From Persicaria tinctoria (Eukaryota; Streptophyta; Magnoliopsida; Caryophyllales; Polygonaceae): a stretch of 64,000 bases of DNA. Shown piece after piece: positions 1 to 12,756 of the stretch. The DNA lies in contig JBANSL010000008.1 of assembly GCA_037127255.1 (NCBI GenBank), positions 42,545,373 through 42,609,372 of the forward strand, in the 5' to 3' direction. A program made the translations under genes and the position numbers. Under the pieces are notes generated by a model. The model made no database searches and had not been told where the DNA came from. It saw nothing but the letters and a program-made list of their open reading frames with translations. Every line of letters starts with the position of its first letter. Within the stretch, counting starts at the first letter, position 1.

Positions 1-1059
1 ATGAACTAACTTAATGTTAATGAAAATATAGGATGAATGAGCATAACAACATACCTCAACAAGGGTTTAAACAGCTGAGTGAGATATATGTGAATGGTCT
101 TGGTGTTGATCACGAAGACGACTTGGATAATTCTGAAGAGGACGATGATGCTACTAAGGAGGCTGCGATTAGGGGCGAGGCCTCTAATCCCAACTCGAAT
201 ATAGTTGAAGCTGATCCAATGATAATAACTTCATGGCCAGGGTTAAATTCACACGTCCCATTAGATGATGGAAGACAGTTTTTTCGCGAACAAATGTTCA
301 ACTCGCTGGAAGAGCTGAAAGGTGATTTGACCGAGTACACAATTGTTTGTGATAGGAAGGACAATTGTGGATGCACATGGCGACTATCTGCTCGTCGTGT
401 TGAATGAACTGTTGATATGTGGATGGTCGTCAAATACAATGGGCCTCATGCAACCAATTGTGTTGGAGAGGTATTGCAGTTGGATAATCGTAACGTCACC
501 TCCAGTTTAATTAGAGGTGAGATTCTTGGGTTTCTTCGCAAGGATCAAGACACGAAGCCAAGTACTATACTCGAGCATCTGACTACAAGATATGGGATTT
601 CTATCTCCTACATGAAAACTTGGAGGGCAAAGCAGAAAGCTATTGTAGAGATCTGTGGTGATTGGGAGGAGTCGTACACAGAGTTGCCAAGGTTCATGGC
701 TGCGCCGCTACAAGCTACAAATTCGGGAACAGTGGTTGAATGGATCCATCTGGATTCCCCAAATCCACAGGAGAAGATATTAGGGTGTGTATTCTGGGCT
801 TTTGCACCATCCATTGCTGGGTTTGCACACTACCGTCCTTTGATATCGATCGATGGCACCCATCTGTATGGAAAGTACAAGCATGTTGTGTTAATTGTAA
901 TGGTTATGGATGCAAATGATCAGATTTTCCCTTTGGCATTTGTAGTTATGGAGAGTGAAAATGGAGATAGTTGGGCTTGGTTCATGGATTCTATAGGGAG
1001 ACACGTCACTCAGAGACTCAGAATATGTGTTATTTCAGACAGACATGCTGGCATCCAGA
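1..1059 (+). pseudogene. Mutator-like (MULE) transposase, 5' part
   Basis: N-terminal half of a MuDR-type transposase that would cut and paste the Mutator-like element. The frame runs from an ATG at 33, directly after a possible splice acceptor (atatag|G), so earlier exons may lie outside the window. Order: acidic N-terminus; MuDR-type DNA-binding region (about 240-530, including WMVVKYNGPHATNC); then the DDE core, with the first catalytic Asp in LISIDGTHLYGKYK (codon at 852) and the second in CVISDRHAGI (codon at 1038). An in-frame TGA at 405-407 interrupts it (candidate former CGA). The reading is then cut 19 nt after the second Asp codon by a CACTA insertion and resumes at 15976, where the codon phase matches exactly. 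A dead gene; family assignment is secure. Confidence 0.9.
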
Positions 1060-1075
1060 CACTACTAGAAAAATA

Positions 1076-1895
1076 CAATTATACGTCTGTTGTGAACAGA
1101 TGTCTTTCAAAAAAATTTCCGATCTCTTTGTGTGTCTAGTAAAAGATCAACTTTTCCACATCGGTTTTAAGCCGATGTCTTTTCTCGGTTTTAAGCCCCT
1201 CAATTTATTTTTGACATGTTCACTTGTTGTTAAATCCTCATTATTTTCCATTTATAAGCTTTTGAAGATGTCCACACCAAGCCTAAATTTTACATTTACA
1301 TCACTATTTTTAAAATAATCAATGTATTAAAACAAAATAGACATCTTTTTTATTTTATTGATTTTGTGTATATTAATGGCATATGTATAATTTGTGATTT
1401 TTATTGTTTTAAAATAATATCTTGTATAAAAATATGTACATAAGTGATGTATTAATATGCTTTAGACATCATTTTATATTTTTATAAAGATATTGTTAGC
1501 AATATATATCAATTTATATTAATATTGTGATGTAAAAATATACATGACACGTTGATTTAGATTATTTAGACGATGTCTATAATGATACTAGCATCCGTTT
1601 TCGTGTAATGGTTTGATTTCATAGCTATTCAATCACAACACTTTACATTTGTAATCCAATGCTTTTTCGTTCGATCCAGAACTCCCTTTGTTCATATAAT
1701 AAGATTTTGCAAATGGCAACATACTTTAATGAACATATATATTAAGATAAACGCGAAATCGACATTTACAAATGTTTTACAAAGCATATGTATTTAAAAG
1801 ATACACTTTTACAAATGATGAGGAAAGTCAGGTGAAAAAACCTGTTTAGAACAGATACATTAGGATTCAGTCAATTCCCTTCCAAATAGATCACT
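1076..1895. other. CACTA-A 5' subterminal region
   Basis: AT-rich non-coding stretch. Near the terminus there are short motifs around ccgatgtctttt and cggttttaagcc, for example at 1160-1195, with related gatgtct words near 1275 and 1575. These resemble CACTA subterminal transposase-binding repeats but are not numerous. No credible coding sequence. Confidence 0.5.
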
Positions 1896-2215
1896 CACTA
1901 CTACAATTCCGAGCAAAAGTGGCGGTTCTGAGCAGCGGTTTATTAAAGTGGCGGTTCAGAGCAGCGGTTTAGGACGATTTCACGTAATTAGAATTGGTTT
2001 AGGCTATGGAGGCGGTTTAGGCAGCGGGTTTTACAACATGTGTCTATGAAGGCGGTTCAAGTATATTGTGGAAGCGGTTTATTTAAATGAAAATGGCTAG
2101 GGCGGCGGTTCACTCAAACCCCACTAAAAAAATACATTTAAGACAGCGGTTCGTCCTTTTGGCGGGTTCACAATACTCCGGCCCGCCTTAATTTTCCCAA
2201 AATCTCAAAAGGCCC
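1896..2215. repeat. CACTA-B 5' subterminal repeats
   Basis: Dense copies of a motif with core GCGGTT (variants gtggcggttc, gagcagcggttt, ggaagcggttt). They resemble the short subterminal arrays bound by the TNPA-type protein in En/Spm. The same motif in inverted orientation fills the 3' end of the element. Confidence 0.85.
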
Positions 2216-4935
2216 GCTAAAAAAAATAAAACATTAATAGTAACACATGCAGTGCTCATCGAGGGTTAAACGATTTGGGGGAAACACATGATGTTCGAGG
2301 GTTAGATGCTTCGGGGTTTTTGGGGAAAATCGATGAGCGAATCGTTCGATTGGGTACGAGTGAACCGATTTGGGGTGAGGATTTAGGGCGAAGAGCGAAT
2401 CGATCGATTAGGGGTCTCAGTAGGGCTCAACAGCGATTTGGGGAGCAATTTCGAGTGAATAGATATGGGCTAAGGATTTAGGGCGAAGCCATTTGAAGTA
2501 AGTGGAATTCGGCGAAGGATTAGGGCGAAGCAAATTCAAGTTCAAGGGATTACCTACAACAGGTGATTGATTCTTTAAAGCCTGTCCTCTGATTTTTTTA
2601 TGTGATGAACTGGAGATTTTTTTTGTTTAATCTCGGATGTTTTGGTTCGGTGGCTGTCTGGTTTTCTGGATTGGAGTTGTTGCTGCATTCTGTTTTGCTT
2701 TTCTCGTGATTGGCTGTGTATCTCAAGCCCGAAGGTATAGTATTTTGGTTTTTGTTTTTCTTTGTCATGCCGTGGCTTGGTCTATAATCTGTGGTGTATA
2801 TTTTGCTTTGCCATTTTCATGTTTATTTTGAAAGGGATGAGTTAATTTTGTTGAGGGCAACATTGGTTGTTCATATGTGTCGATGAGTAGGTATTGGTGC
2901 TTAGTTGGTCACTTGATTAGGGGCTATTTTTATCAGAGGGGAATTGCCATTTTCATGTTTAGTGTGAAAATAATTAAGGTTTCAATAGCTTATTTTCCCA
3001 AATCTGTAAATGGATCTCCCCACCAGAAAACAAACAAACACCATTACATTGGTGCCAGTGGCAACTTACCAGGTTGGGGTCTCAGCCAAAAACCTTCGTT
3101 CTTCCATTTTTCCTCTTCTTCTTCACCACCCAAGAACACCAACTCAACCTAATTGTACAGATTCATGAGATCCTACTTTTAGCCATTTGTCACTCTAGAA
3201 GGACCAGAACAAGCAGCCTTGCTCATTCAGACAGTAACAAATAAAGAATGCTTGCATCAGACGGAATAAGATAGACCGAAACTAAGAAGGTGTTGATCCT
3301 CTTGTAAGTCATGATGAACTCAGAAACAAATGCCATTCAACCATCAATATGCATCTCCGGCCATTAACTGAAAGAAAATAAACGATCGCCAAAAGAGAAA
3401 ATGTTCGAATAAATGCTGTTTACAGTGACTGGATAAAAAAAAAACTCAAGACAAGAAAGAGTTCATAACCTTGAATGCTGAAAATGATGGTAAGCTACAG
3501 ATAAGAACCGAATGGTTCCTGTGTGTATTTGTTAATTAATATTAATCATTTTTCGTACAGGTATAGAGGCTATGGTTTTGGGTTTGTTAAATTGCAGTAA
3601 GGCATATATTTATTCAGGTTATTCTTTTCAGAAGAACAATCATCAAAATAGTTTTCTTTCATTTTTGTTTTTGGATGTGTATTTGCTAAGATATTGCTAA
3701 GTATATATGAAAGTAATTTGGTGGAAATTGTTCATTTAGTACGCCTAATTGGTAAATTGCATATATAAGTCATGCGTACATGGTTAGGTGTTTGATTATC
3801 TAACTTGATAATTTTTCTATATTAAAATGAGGTGAAAAGTGAAAACCGTGAAATAGATTTACATAGATACAATAATTAAAATATATTTTGTATATATTTT
3901 GTAATACTATAGACATATATCCTATATATATTAAGATATATTTATATTTCGATATTAATATACTAGGAAATTAACATCTATATATTTTATATGGATAGTT
4001 TATCTTTACCTTTATTAAATTAGGATACATCTAAACAATCTATCTATAATCTATAATCTATAATATATTTTATATATCTTTTTATCTAATCGATCTTTGA
4101 TCCCTCTCTATATATAGCCACATAGGGCTTAATAACACATTCAAAGCTTCCTGAATATCTACAAGGGATATTTATCTCTAAACCTTGCATTTCTCTTTGT
4201 CTCTCTCTTTTTTACAGAAGAAGGTTATTCAAATTAGGGAACACAAAAAGAGAGTTGCCCGGTGCCTTGGTGTAACTTTGAAATGTTGTGAAAGGGACAT
4301 GCAGGTAAATGTAAACTTGGGCTAGAGCTTTAATTTTTTCAATATATTATGAGATGAAATGGAGATTGTTTAAATTTCAGAAACTGTTAAGCCCTTGAAT
4401 ATATGCTTTAAAGTGTTTAGCTAAAGTAGAAGTTCTTTTATTTCATCATTTCTTAGTGGTTTTGCTTAGTCGCTCTATTTTTTGTCATAATTTTTGCATT
4501 TTTATGTCTTTCTTTCAAAGTATTCTTTGTTGGCCTCGTTTTGTTTGTTTCGTGATTGATTGGAATCGGTCAAGATATGCGAATTGTCAGGGTTTATCTT
4601 GTCTAGTAGATTTTCCTCCTATAAGTTATAATGGAAAATAACTTATTTAATCTAAAATACCAACTCTAGCCTGCAACTACAGAAAAAAGCCCATTACCAG
4701 TCCTCCTATAAGTTATAATGGAAAATAACTTATTTAATCTAAAACTACCAACTCTAGCCTGCAACTACAGAAAAAAGCCCATTAGCAGCCAGTAATTCCC
4801 TCTTCTGTTCACTGCTGGGTGCAATGCACCCCTTCAAAAAGTTAGCTAAAATCGTAGGTGAAACAATAATCTAAGAACTCTTATAATATAGTCCTTGCTA
4901 TACTGAATTTTTGTTAAAAATAAAATTTATTAGGC
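2216..4935 (+). other. CACTA-B leader exon and probable 5' intron
   Basis: No protein-coding gene recognised. About 2230-2562 looks like a transcribed leader (repeated gatttagggcgaag words) ending at a plausible donor, acaacag|GTGATT (2563). A plausible acceptor, tttattag (ends 4933), lies 2 nt before the transposase ATG at 4936. A leader intron of about 2.4 kb is therefore inferred, and other small leader exons cannot be excluded. The stretch 3600-4130 is very AT-rich. Confidence 0.4.
4614..4788. repeat. 87-bp tandem duplication
   Basis: Two near-identical adjacent copies (4614-4700 and 4701-4788). Both begin tcctcctataagttata and end in agcccatta(c/g)cag. They differ by one inserted base and one substitution. 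The duplication lies in the inferred leader intron of CACTA-B. Confidence 0.9.
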
Positions 4936-7900
4936 ATGGACAAAAGTAGCATGAAGTGGTGGATGTTTCCGAGATCGAGTAAGGAATACTCAAAAGGAGT
5001 GGATGAGTATATAGAAAAGGCATTTGCAAATGAAGCATGAGGAGATGAAATTCGTTGCCCTTGCAAAGTTTGTTATCGTCGTAATTGGTTACAAAGACAA
5101 GCTATCAAAGATCACATGATTCTGAAGGGTTTCCATAGGCTTCCAGATGAAGTGGAACAACAGCAACCTACTGATGGTAATGAGGTCGACGATGAGGCGA
5201 ATAAGTTTGGAGATAACATGGATGATCTATTGCATGACACATTCAGTAATGGTCCTAATGAAGAGGCAACCAGTTTTTACAAGTTAGCGGAGGAGGCCCA
5301 AGAGGAACTGTATCCTGGTTGCAAGAGTTTTTCTAGGCTTTCCTTTCTAATTCGCTTATTTGTTCATAAGCGAGACCATAAACTGAGCAATGGTGCCTTC
5401 ACTGATCTGTTGAGAATTTTGAAAGCCATGCAACCCGATGTAAAGTTACCTAGTTCTTATAATGAAGCGAAGAAGGTCCTAAAGATTTTGGGTCTTGAGT
5501 ACACTAAGATTGATGCATGTGTTAACGATTGTATCTTGTATTGGGAAGATAATGCTGAAGCAGCAAGTTGTCCTATATGCAAGACTCCTCGGTGGAAATC
5601 AGATGAAAAGGATGACAAAACCAGCAAGGCTTCACAAATACCTGCGAAAGTACTTAGATACTTTCCGGTTAAGAAGAGGTTGCAAAGATTATTCATGTGC
5701 CGAGAGATTGCACAGAACATGACATGGCATGCTGATGGACATCCGAAGGATGGGCATTTGAGACATATAGCATATGGTGAATCTTGGAAGAACTTTGAGT
5801 TAATGTATCCATCATTTGCTAATGATTCGCGCAATGTCAGATTAGGTTTAGCTAGCGATGGATTTAGCCCGTTTAACTCAATGAGTATTGTACATAGTAC
5901 ATGGCCCGTTATTCTGACCACTTATAATCTGCCACCTTGGATGTCGATGAAGTCAGAATTTTTAATGCTTGCCTTAATCATCCCAGGTCCTTCTTCACCC
6001 GGAAATGACATTGATGTGTATTTGCAGCCTTTGATCAAGAATTTGAAAGAGTTGTTTATGGCTGGCATAGAAACATATGATGCCTCAAGAAACGAAATGT
6101 TCAATATGCGCGCTGCCTTAATGACTACCATAAGTGATTTTCCTGGCTTTGCTATGCTATCTGGATGGAGCACGAAAGGGAAATTGGCATGTCCTTGTCA
6201 TTACGAGACTCGCTCCCACTACTTAACTTATAGTAGGAAGATGTGTTACATAGGTCATCGTAGATTTTTGCGAAGTGGCCACCCATATCGGCGTGATAAA
6301 AGGCATTTTAACAAAAAGATTGATGTTGAAATAGCTCCGGTGCGCTTGTCAGGAAGTGAGACTTTGGAGTTATTGGCTGGATTTAAAAATGAATTTGGAA
6401 AAAACAAACCAAAAGAGGCGAAGAGGAATACGAAGAGTACGAAGAAGAAGAAGAAGAAGTGTGTCTCCCCTTGGAAGAAAAAGTCAATCTTTTTTTATCT
6501 GCCTTATTGGAAGCATATTGAAATTCGACATTGTCTTGATGTAATGCATATAGAAAAGAACATATGTGATAATATTATTGGGACATTGTTAGATATTTCT
6601 GGAAAAACAAAGGATCATGTGAAAGCTCGAATGGATCTGGTGGAACTCGATATGATGGAGGAGCTTCAGCCTAAGGTTGTTGGTGATGGTGACAAGCTTG
6701 AAATTGCAAAGTCGCGTTTTTGGATGACAGGGGAGGAGAAGCGCAGATTCTGTACAGTGATCAAGACTGCCAAGTTAGCAAAAGTTTGTGATTCTAACAT
6801 TGGTTGATGTGTTCAGGTTCAACAGAGGAGAATCGTAGGTTATAAGAGTCACGATGCTCACTTCTTCATGCACTATTTACTTCCCATTGTTGTGAAGACA
6901 TGTCTTCCTGAGGATGTTGCAAGGCCTTTCATCAGATTGAGTGCTTTTTTCAAGGCCATATGCAAAAAAGTTATTGACCCTGAAGATCTAGATTATTTAC
7001 AATCTGAGATTTCTGAGATACTTTGTCAATTTGAAATGATTTTTCCCGGTGCATTTTTTGATATTATGTTTCATTTACCAATCCACATAGTTGAGGAAAT
7101 TAGACTTGGGGGACCAGTATGCCAGAGATGGATGTATCCAATCGAACGGGATCTTCGAAAGTTGAAATCTTATGTTCGGAATAAAAGTCGGCCAGAAGGA
7201 TCAATGGCAGAATCGTACTTGGTTGATGAATGCACTGCCTTTTGTGGTAGATATCTACATCGTGGATCCACCATTATAGAGGAGCAGATTGGGAAATCTT
7301 GTTTCCCAAAGATGGGTCATCCTATAATGGGGAAGGGACGAAGAAGGAAAGCGACAAGCAATGAGCGTTCCAGAATTGATGATATCAAATGGGCTCAAGC
7401 ACATCGATACTTCCTCTTTAATTGCCATAAAGAAGAAGTTGAAAGTTATATTAGGTAACATAATAAACCATTTTTCTATAGTTTGAAATATTTTTACACT
7501 TAAACGATTGAACAATATGTTTCTTTCATTTATTATAATTGTAGTGAGCATGCGACACTTTCAAGAAGCAAGAAGAAAAGAAAGTGGGACACTGCACAAA
7601 CCCATTGTAAGGATTTCATTGAATGGTTTAGAGGGAAAGTTGAGATTGAGGTTGCTCAAGGGCTGGACATTCCAGATTGGATCAAGTGGTTATCTGTTGG
7701 ACCTTCCTTATTTGTCAAAACATACAGCGGCTACTCTATCAATGGCTACAAGTTTCATACCCTGAAGCGCGATAGAAATTGTGTGTCTCAAAATAGCGGA
7801 GTCTCTTTAACTGCATTAACTCCAAGCTATGCTAGTACCAAGGATCAACATCCTATAATGGGAGACGTGGCCTACTATGGTGCAATTGAAGAAATCATTG

Positions 7901-8121
7901 AGATCTTCTACGAAGACCATTTTAGCATTGTGTTATTTAGGTGTGTGTGGTTTCAATCTGAACAAGACACTCATGGACTTCCTCGGGTTAATCGAAAGAA
8001 GCGCATTTATGAAGACGAGCCATTCATATTGGCAACTCAGGCAAATCAAGTGTTTTATGTTGAAGACCCATTATCAAATGATTGGAGCTATGTTGTCGAA
8101 GATCTTCCTAGAGAAAAGTGA
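4936..8121 (+). pseudogene. CACTA transposase, TNPD/tnp2 type (Transposase_21), with premature stops
   Basis: This enzyme would bind the element ends and catalyse CACTA transposition. The ATG at 4936 follows a plausible splice acceptor. Exon 1 (4936-7454) and exon 2 (7545-8121) are joined by a 90-bp GT-AG intron that splits a Ser codon; together they give about 1,030 residues, normal for the family. Order: transposase-associated domain (residues 1-75, RCPCKVC); Transposase_21 core around residues 180-500 (LGLASDGFSPFNSMS, PCHYETRSHYL); a Lys-rich stretch (about 505-520); DUF4218 (about 645-790, MYPIERDLRKLKSYVRNK); DUF4216 near the C-terminus (VCWF-like RCVWFQSEQD). In-frame TGAs at 5038-5040 and 6805-6807 break it; at 6805 the family normally has Arg before CVQV, so CGA-to-TGA is likely. 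The TNPA-like gene follows about 30 bp downstream. Confidence 0.92.
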
Positions 8122-8150
8122 AGGAGAAACATTACTCCCCATATACTACA

Positions 8151-9270
8151 ATGGCAGAGATGTTGGCCAACTGACCATATGCGATACCGCAAGAGGAATT
8201 CATAGAGCTCATGCAGTATTTCGCATCAAACAAAGCTAAGGTCTGCATTTAAGCTACTGTTTTATTGCCCCAGATTGTTGTTTATCTCATCCTAAATGAA
8301 AACCTATTATTTCACATGTCAATAATTAGGAAATCAGTAAGAAAAACAAAGAGAACCGAACAAAGCAAGGTGATATGCATACTCTGGGCCCAGTATCTTA
8401 CGCTCTCAAGCGTCATTTGATGGTAAACTTTGTATTATTCCATCCTTTTTCCAATCTGAAATATTTGCTATTCAATTTTACCTTGTCCAATTCTTCAGCA
8501 ACAAAATGACCCACATAAGCAATGTCCATCAGAAGTAGATGTATACACCGAGTCCAGGAAGCGAGTGGCAGGACGTACATATCTCACACAGAATGAGGAG
8601 ACACTTTCAAACATTGTGAGACCATAAAAACTTATCCATATTTTGATGAATGAGTACATGTATACAGTGCTGAATTTCTAATGCACATAATATTTTGTTT
8701 TTGTTTTTGTCTTTTTAAGGAGAAGATGAAATCAGTAACCTCTGTGGGTGAGGGGAGCAGCAAAATTGATAAATATTTTGATGTGATCACCAAGAAAGAG
8801 CATAATGGGCGATTGTGTATGCATGGACTAGGTGTGACAAAGTCAAGTTTCAAATGTAAGGATGTGAAGACCCCATTTGTACTTCCCGAGGTGTTCTTGG
8901 AGGGCATTGCAGAGCACTTTAACAAAAAGATGGAGGACACCTTGATTTCTGTTTTTTCAAAGTTATGAGATGCTAATCCTGGAGTTGATATTGTCATTCC
9001 CAACTTTTCTACGAACCACGAAGACGGATCAACCTCACATGAATCATCAGAAAACGAAGAAGGTGGATCTACTTCCCATGGCGATGAAGTTATGTGAGTT
9101 AGACTAATTCCTCATCACAATATTTGATCAATTTACACCTTCGTTAGACTAATTTGTGTTTTACTAGGACACTTGGTTTTTCTAAGAGATATATTTTGTA
9201 CATGTTAATTTCTTTGAACATTTTCTATGTACACAATTTGTGTAGGTCTGACCAAGGGGTTGAAGACTAG
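8151..9270 (+). pseudogene. TNPA-like / Transposase_24-type gene of CACTA-B
   Basis: In En/Spm the smaller TNPA protein binds subterminal repeats, and this gene occupies the equivalent place. I infer five exons with GT-AG borders and matching phases: 8151-8240, 8330-8422, 8499-8615, 8720-9093, 9246-9270. Recognisable stretches are IPQEEFIELMQYF in exon 1, KKNKENRTKQ followed by HTLGPVSYALKRH in exon 2, and PSEVDVYTESRKR in exon 3. The pattern of a basic NKENR block followed by an HTLG/SYA block resembles plant Transposase_24 proteins. In-frame TGAs at 8172-8174 (before PYAIP) and 8966-8968 (Leu-stop-Asp-Ala-Asn) both fit lost CGA codons. The start is uncertain: an open frame continues upstream of 8151, and a one-base shift near 8118 would fuse it to the TNPD frame. 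Confidence 0.65.
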
Positions 9271-10125
9271 TGCACAATCTTGGTTATTGATTACCCTATC
9301 ATGCGGATTTCCAGTAGGTAATAAACTTTACTCACAATATTTTCTGCTTGCCATGATGTGGTCTTGTGCTGTTGAAATTGGTTGTCGAATCTATGTATTC
9401 TGTCTTGGTGGAAGTTGATAATGTGAGGCCTTTGCTGAATTGTGAGTTTGTTGGGGTTTGGTTGATCATATTGTTGTTGGCTGTCTTGGTGGGAGTTTGT
9501 TGGGTTTCATGTAAGCTATATCAGTTGAATTTTGTATTAGCCGAATGCATTTATGTTCAAGTTGTATTCTGCCTTTTTGCCTCTGTTTGGGGACCCATTA
9601 TCTGATTTATATTATGGCTGCATTCCTCATTTTGTTTAGGGATCCAAGTTATATTACTTAGAGATGTTGGTTGGGTTGAATGCCTCATTCTGTTTGCCCT
9701 TATATTACTTAGAGTTGTATAGCTTATTTTTATTGTTAATATCCCGTAATGGTATGATTACATGCTTCATCTAATGGCATGCTTAAATGCTTTTCATGTA
9801 AGCTATATCACTGTGTTTGTTGTTGCCTTTTTTTCCATTCAAATGTTGCTTCTTTAATGTCATACTTCATTTTTTGTTGCTTAATTTTGACAACCATTTT
9901 AATTTGCAGGTCTCTAGCTCGATGACATTTTGCTAATCGACGTATAATGTCCATATTGCACATGTTGCTATACTTTTGCTCGGATTCCCCTTTTTGCCTA
10001 GGTTAATTACAGACTTGCACATTGCACATGTTGCGCGCTAACCATTTGGGTATAGCCTTTTGTTTATATGATATAGCTAACCCTTAGGAAACCACACTTT
10101 TGTAATGAAATTGTGCTAGTTATTA
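9271..10125. other. CACTA-B 3' non-coding region
   Basis: T-rich sequence with repeated tgtaagctatatca words and no recognisable gene. It probably contains the transcript 3' end of the TNPA-like gene. Confidence 0.5.
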
Positions 10126-10362
10126 CTCCCTCTGTTAATTAAAACTTGTCGTTTACTATTCATGCACGCTTTTTTAGAACGATAAAAACTATATAAAATA
10201 TTAACTTTTTTTTAAATTTGTTTTTATAAATTCATACTTAATAGTATTAAGTATGATATTATTTTAAAAAATTATTTAAAAAGTTAATATTTTATATAGT
10301 TTTTAACACCTAAAAATGCGTGCGTGAATAGTAAAACGTCAAGTTTTAATTAACGGAGGGAG
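10126..10362. mobile_element. Stowaway-type MITE
   Basis: A 237-bp AT-rich element with long inverted repeats: CTCCCTCTGTTAATTAAAAC at the left and CTCCCTCCGTTAATTAAAAC read from the right, with similarity continuing about 25 bp further inwards. It is flanked by the dinucleotide TA (10124-10125 and 10363-10364), the duplication made by Tc1/mariner transposases. The CTCCCTC start is the Stowaway signature. No coding capacity. Confidence 0.93.
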
Positions 10363-10494
10363 TATAATGCAATGAAAGTCCAACATTTTCATTTTATATT
10401 ATTTTGTAGTTTATTTTAAATTTATGATTTCAATATATATAAATATTTATATTAATATCATATCACAGGTGTGTATATATATGTGCGTTCTAAA

Positions 10495-11088
10495 TAAACC
10501 GCTGGGAAATCATCTCATTTTAAAGCCATAAACAACCGCTGCCACAGGTCCTTATTTTTGTTCCCGCAACACACAATAACCGCTGCAAAAGAGTACCAAA
10601 ACCGCTGCAATATAGTACCAAAACCGCTTCCACAGATCCATATACCCGCCTCTATAGGATACCAACAGGATTGCCCCTTACTGGGGAACCGCTGCCAAAG
10701 AGTGATTAAACCGCCACCAAATCTCATGAACCGTCGCTATAGACAACTGAAACCGCTGCCAAATATTATGGACCGCTGTCATAGGGTTCATCAAACGCTT
10801 CTCTAGCACTTTTAAAACCGCTGCCCAAACCATATTTACCCGCTACCATTGTTCTCTCACACAAATGTCTCCTTAGACTTTCTGGCAGCGGTTCTTAGTG
10901 CTTTTTGGCAGCGGTCTTACCTTCTTACAATAGCCGCTGCCCTAGACTGCTAAAACCGCTGCCTTAGGTGTATAGCGACGGGAGCAGATGGTGCGGTCTG
11001 ATAACCGCCACCAAAGGCTTTAGGCCGCGGTTATACGGCTTTAGGCAGCGGTTTTTGACCGCTGCTAAAGGTCGGAATTATAGTAGTG
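10495..11088. repeat. CACTA-B 3' subterminal repeats
   Basis: About twenty copies of AACCGCTGCC-like words (also accgctgccaaag, ggcagcggtt) up to the 3' terminus. Both orientations occur, with palindromic pairs such as ggcagcggtttttgaccgctgc at 11043-11064. This mirrors the 5' subterminal array. Confidence 0.88.
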
Positions 11089-11091
11089 ACT

Positions 11092-12439
11092 TCTAACAAA
11101 TGGATTTCCTTGAAAAGAAAAACCAGGGAAAAAAAAGATACTTGCCAAGCAATCGTCTTTCACAATCTCCGCAACTGCATTGATGGTTGCATGCACCTTT
11201 GCATTAGCATGTTTCTCTTTTACCTTTCTAGAGCCAATAAAGGATACACAAACGATAAGCACAAAGCAATAAAGGATTTCTTTTATAGTGTTCCTTCAAA
11301 GATAAATCTACATTCAATCTTAACTGGTATATCATATATGAGGTGTCTATATAAAGCAAGGAATCAATTCCGAGTGCCCAGCGTCACAAACCTTCAATGT
11401 TAAAGGACCTCTCCCCTTGCTTGAGACCGATTAACTCATCAGCTGAAACACCACAAGATTCCCAAAGGATTTAATTACATGCTATCATCATGAACACTCA
11501 TCAAAAACCAACACAACATACACCATTAAAGATACCTAAACCATGGCAAAGTAAAATTGGTAGAGATGCTGCACGAATCCGAGCTTCTTCAGATCCTTTA
11601 ATCCATGTCTTCACAGCACTGAGAAACAAATGAGTTTCTGATAAATATCAGCTGCTAAGTGCAAGTTTGAAAAAGGAGTTGCTTTGAATAGATGTGCCTA
11701 ATACATTGAGTTACCCAATACAAGACAGAAACACAATGTCACTACAAACACAGACAAATAAGGAGCTGTAAGAGCATGAAATAAAACCATTTTTTCATCA
11801 TATCATCGCCATATGAGATTAAATATCATGCTAAACTTCTTCATTTTAAAAATCCAGCTCTAAGATTTTTTCATCAAAGAATCACTTCTGATTACACCTT
11901 CCATAAATAATTCATGCCACCCTTCAATTTTGATGTAGAACCTAAAAATATTGATAGATTACATGAATTTCAGGTGAATATTTTTTTTATTCACATGAAC
12001 TCATAATGTCAAAATGGACTATTCACTAGAACTCCCAAGTCCTCATCAAATCCACTTAAACCATTATAGGCGGTTAACACTAGACCACTTCTAGCTAAGT
12101 CCAGACCAGATCCAAGTTCGGTTCTTCAGATGCAAAATGACAGTCACTCAAAGAGATGCAAAATAAAAGAGATCAGAAGAACCCAAATGTGCATACTGTC
12201 AAGAGAGAGAACTGATGAAGGCATTGTTGTTTGCTGACGGTTTGCTCGTCTCACTCCGACCATTAACTGCGATTCTCATCTCTGGAGAGGAAAATAGATG
12301 ATATGAATTTAGATAAAGCATCCAATGTGCCCATGAATCAAAGGTGACCGAACTGATATGTGTTTTTACCTAATGAAGAGGACAAGGGATTCTACTCAAA
12401 GTCGCTTTGAGATAACGAATGTGCTCCAACCGGTTGTAA
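11092..12439. other. CACTA-A interior: non-coding with a possible captured exon
   Basis: No whole gene. On the - strand around 11145-11245 there is an exon-like stretch (KEKHANAKVHATINAVAEIV) whose protein I cannot place. The rest is AT-rich. Given its position in a non-autonomous CACTA, a captured host fragment is possible but unproven. Confidence 0.35.
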
Positions 12440-12709
12440 GAAGGTGTCTTTTTGCCTGCCCTACATAGAGAGAAGAAAGAAAATTGAGCAAGACCATAAC
12501 ACTAAAGGATCAAATATCAAGGTTTGGATGATACGGAAGTGAGGTCATGTATTGATGTTTCTGTTACAGTCTGTAAGCATATTTAAAAAATCCACAACAT
12601 AAAGTTCTTCAACGCAAGCAGAAAAAAAAACCCGTCCAAATAAAGACGTCTAAGTTCATGTGAATTTATAAAGTAAATTAAACACATAGAGGTTAAAACA
12701 GTATGAGGT

Positions 12710-12756
<47 letters not shown>

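Larger units (their letters stand above)
1896..11088 (+). mobile_element. CACTA-B: transposase-bearing CACTA (En/Spm) element nested in CACTA-A
   Basis: A 9,193-bp element. Terminal inverted repeats are CACTACTACAATTCCGA at the left and, read on the - strand, CACTACTATAATTCCGA at the right (one mismatch in 17). It is flanked by a perfect 3-bp duplication ACT (1893-1895 and 11089-11091), the length expected for CACTA elements. Subterminal repeats with a GCGGTT/AACCGC core occupy both ends. Inside are, in order, a leader region, a TNPD-type transposase gene, a TNPA-like gene and a Stowaway MITE. Both genes carry premature stops, so the copy is not autonomous now. Confidence 0.95.

Noticed and set aside
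9227..9605. Possible small hydrophobic proteins after the TNPA-like gene
   Set aside because: T-rich 3' non-coding sequence yields Leu/Val-rich frames by composition; they overlap the inferred final exon and each other.
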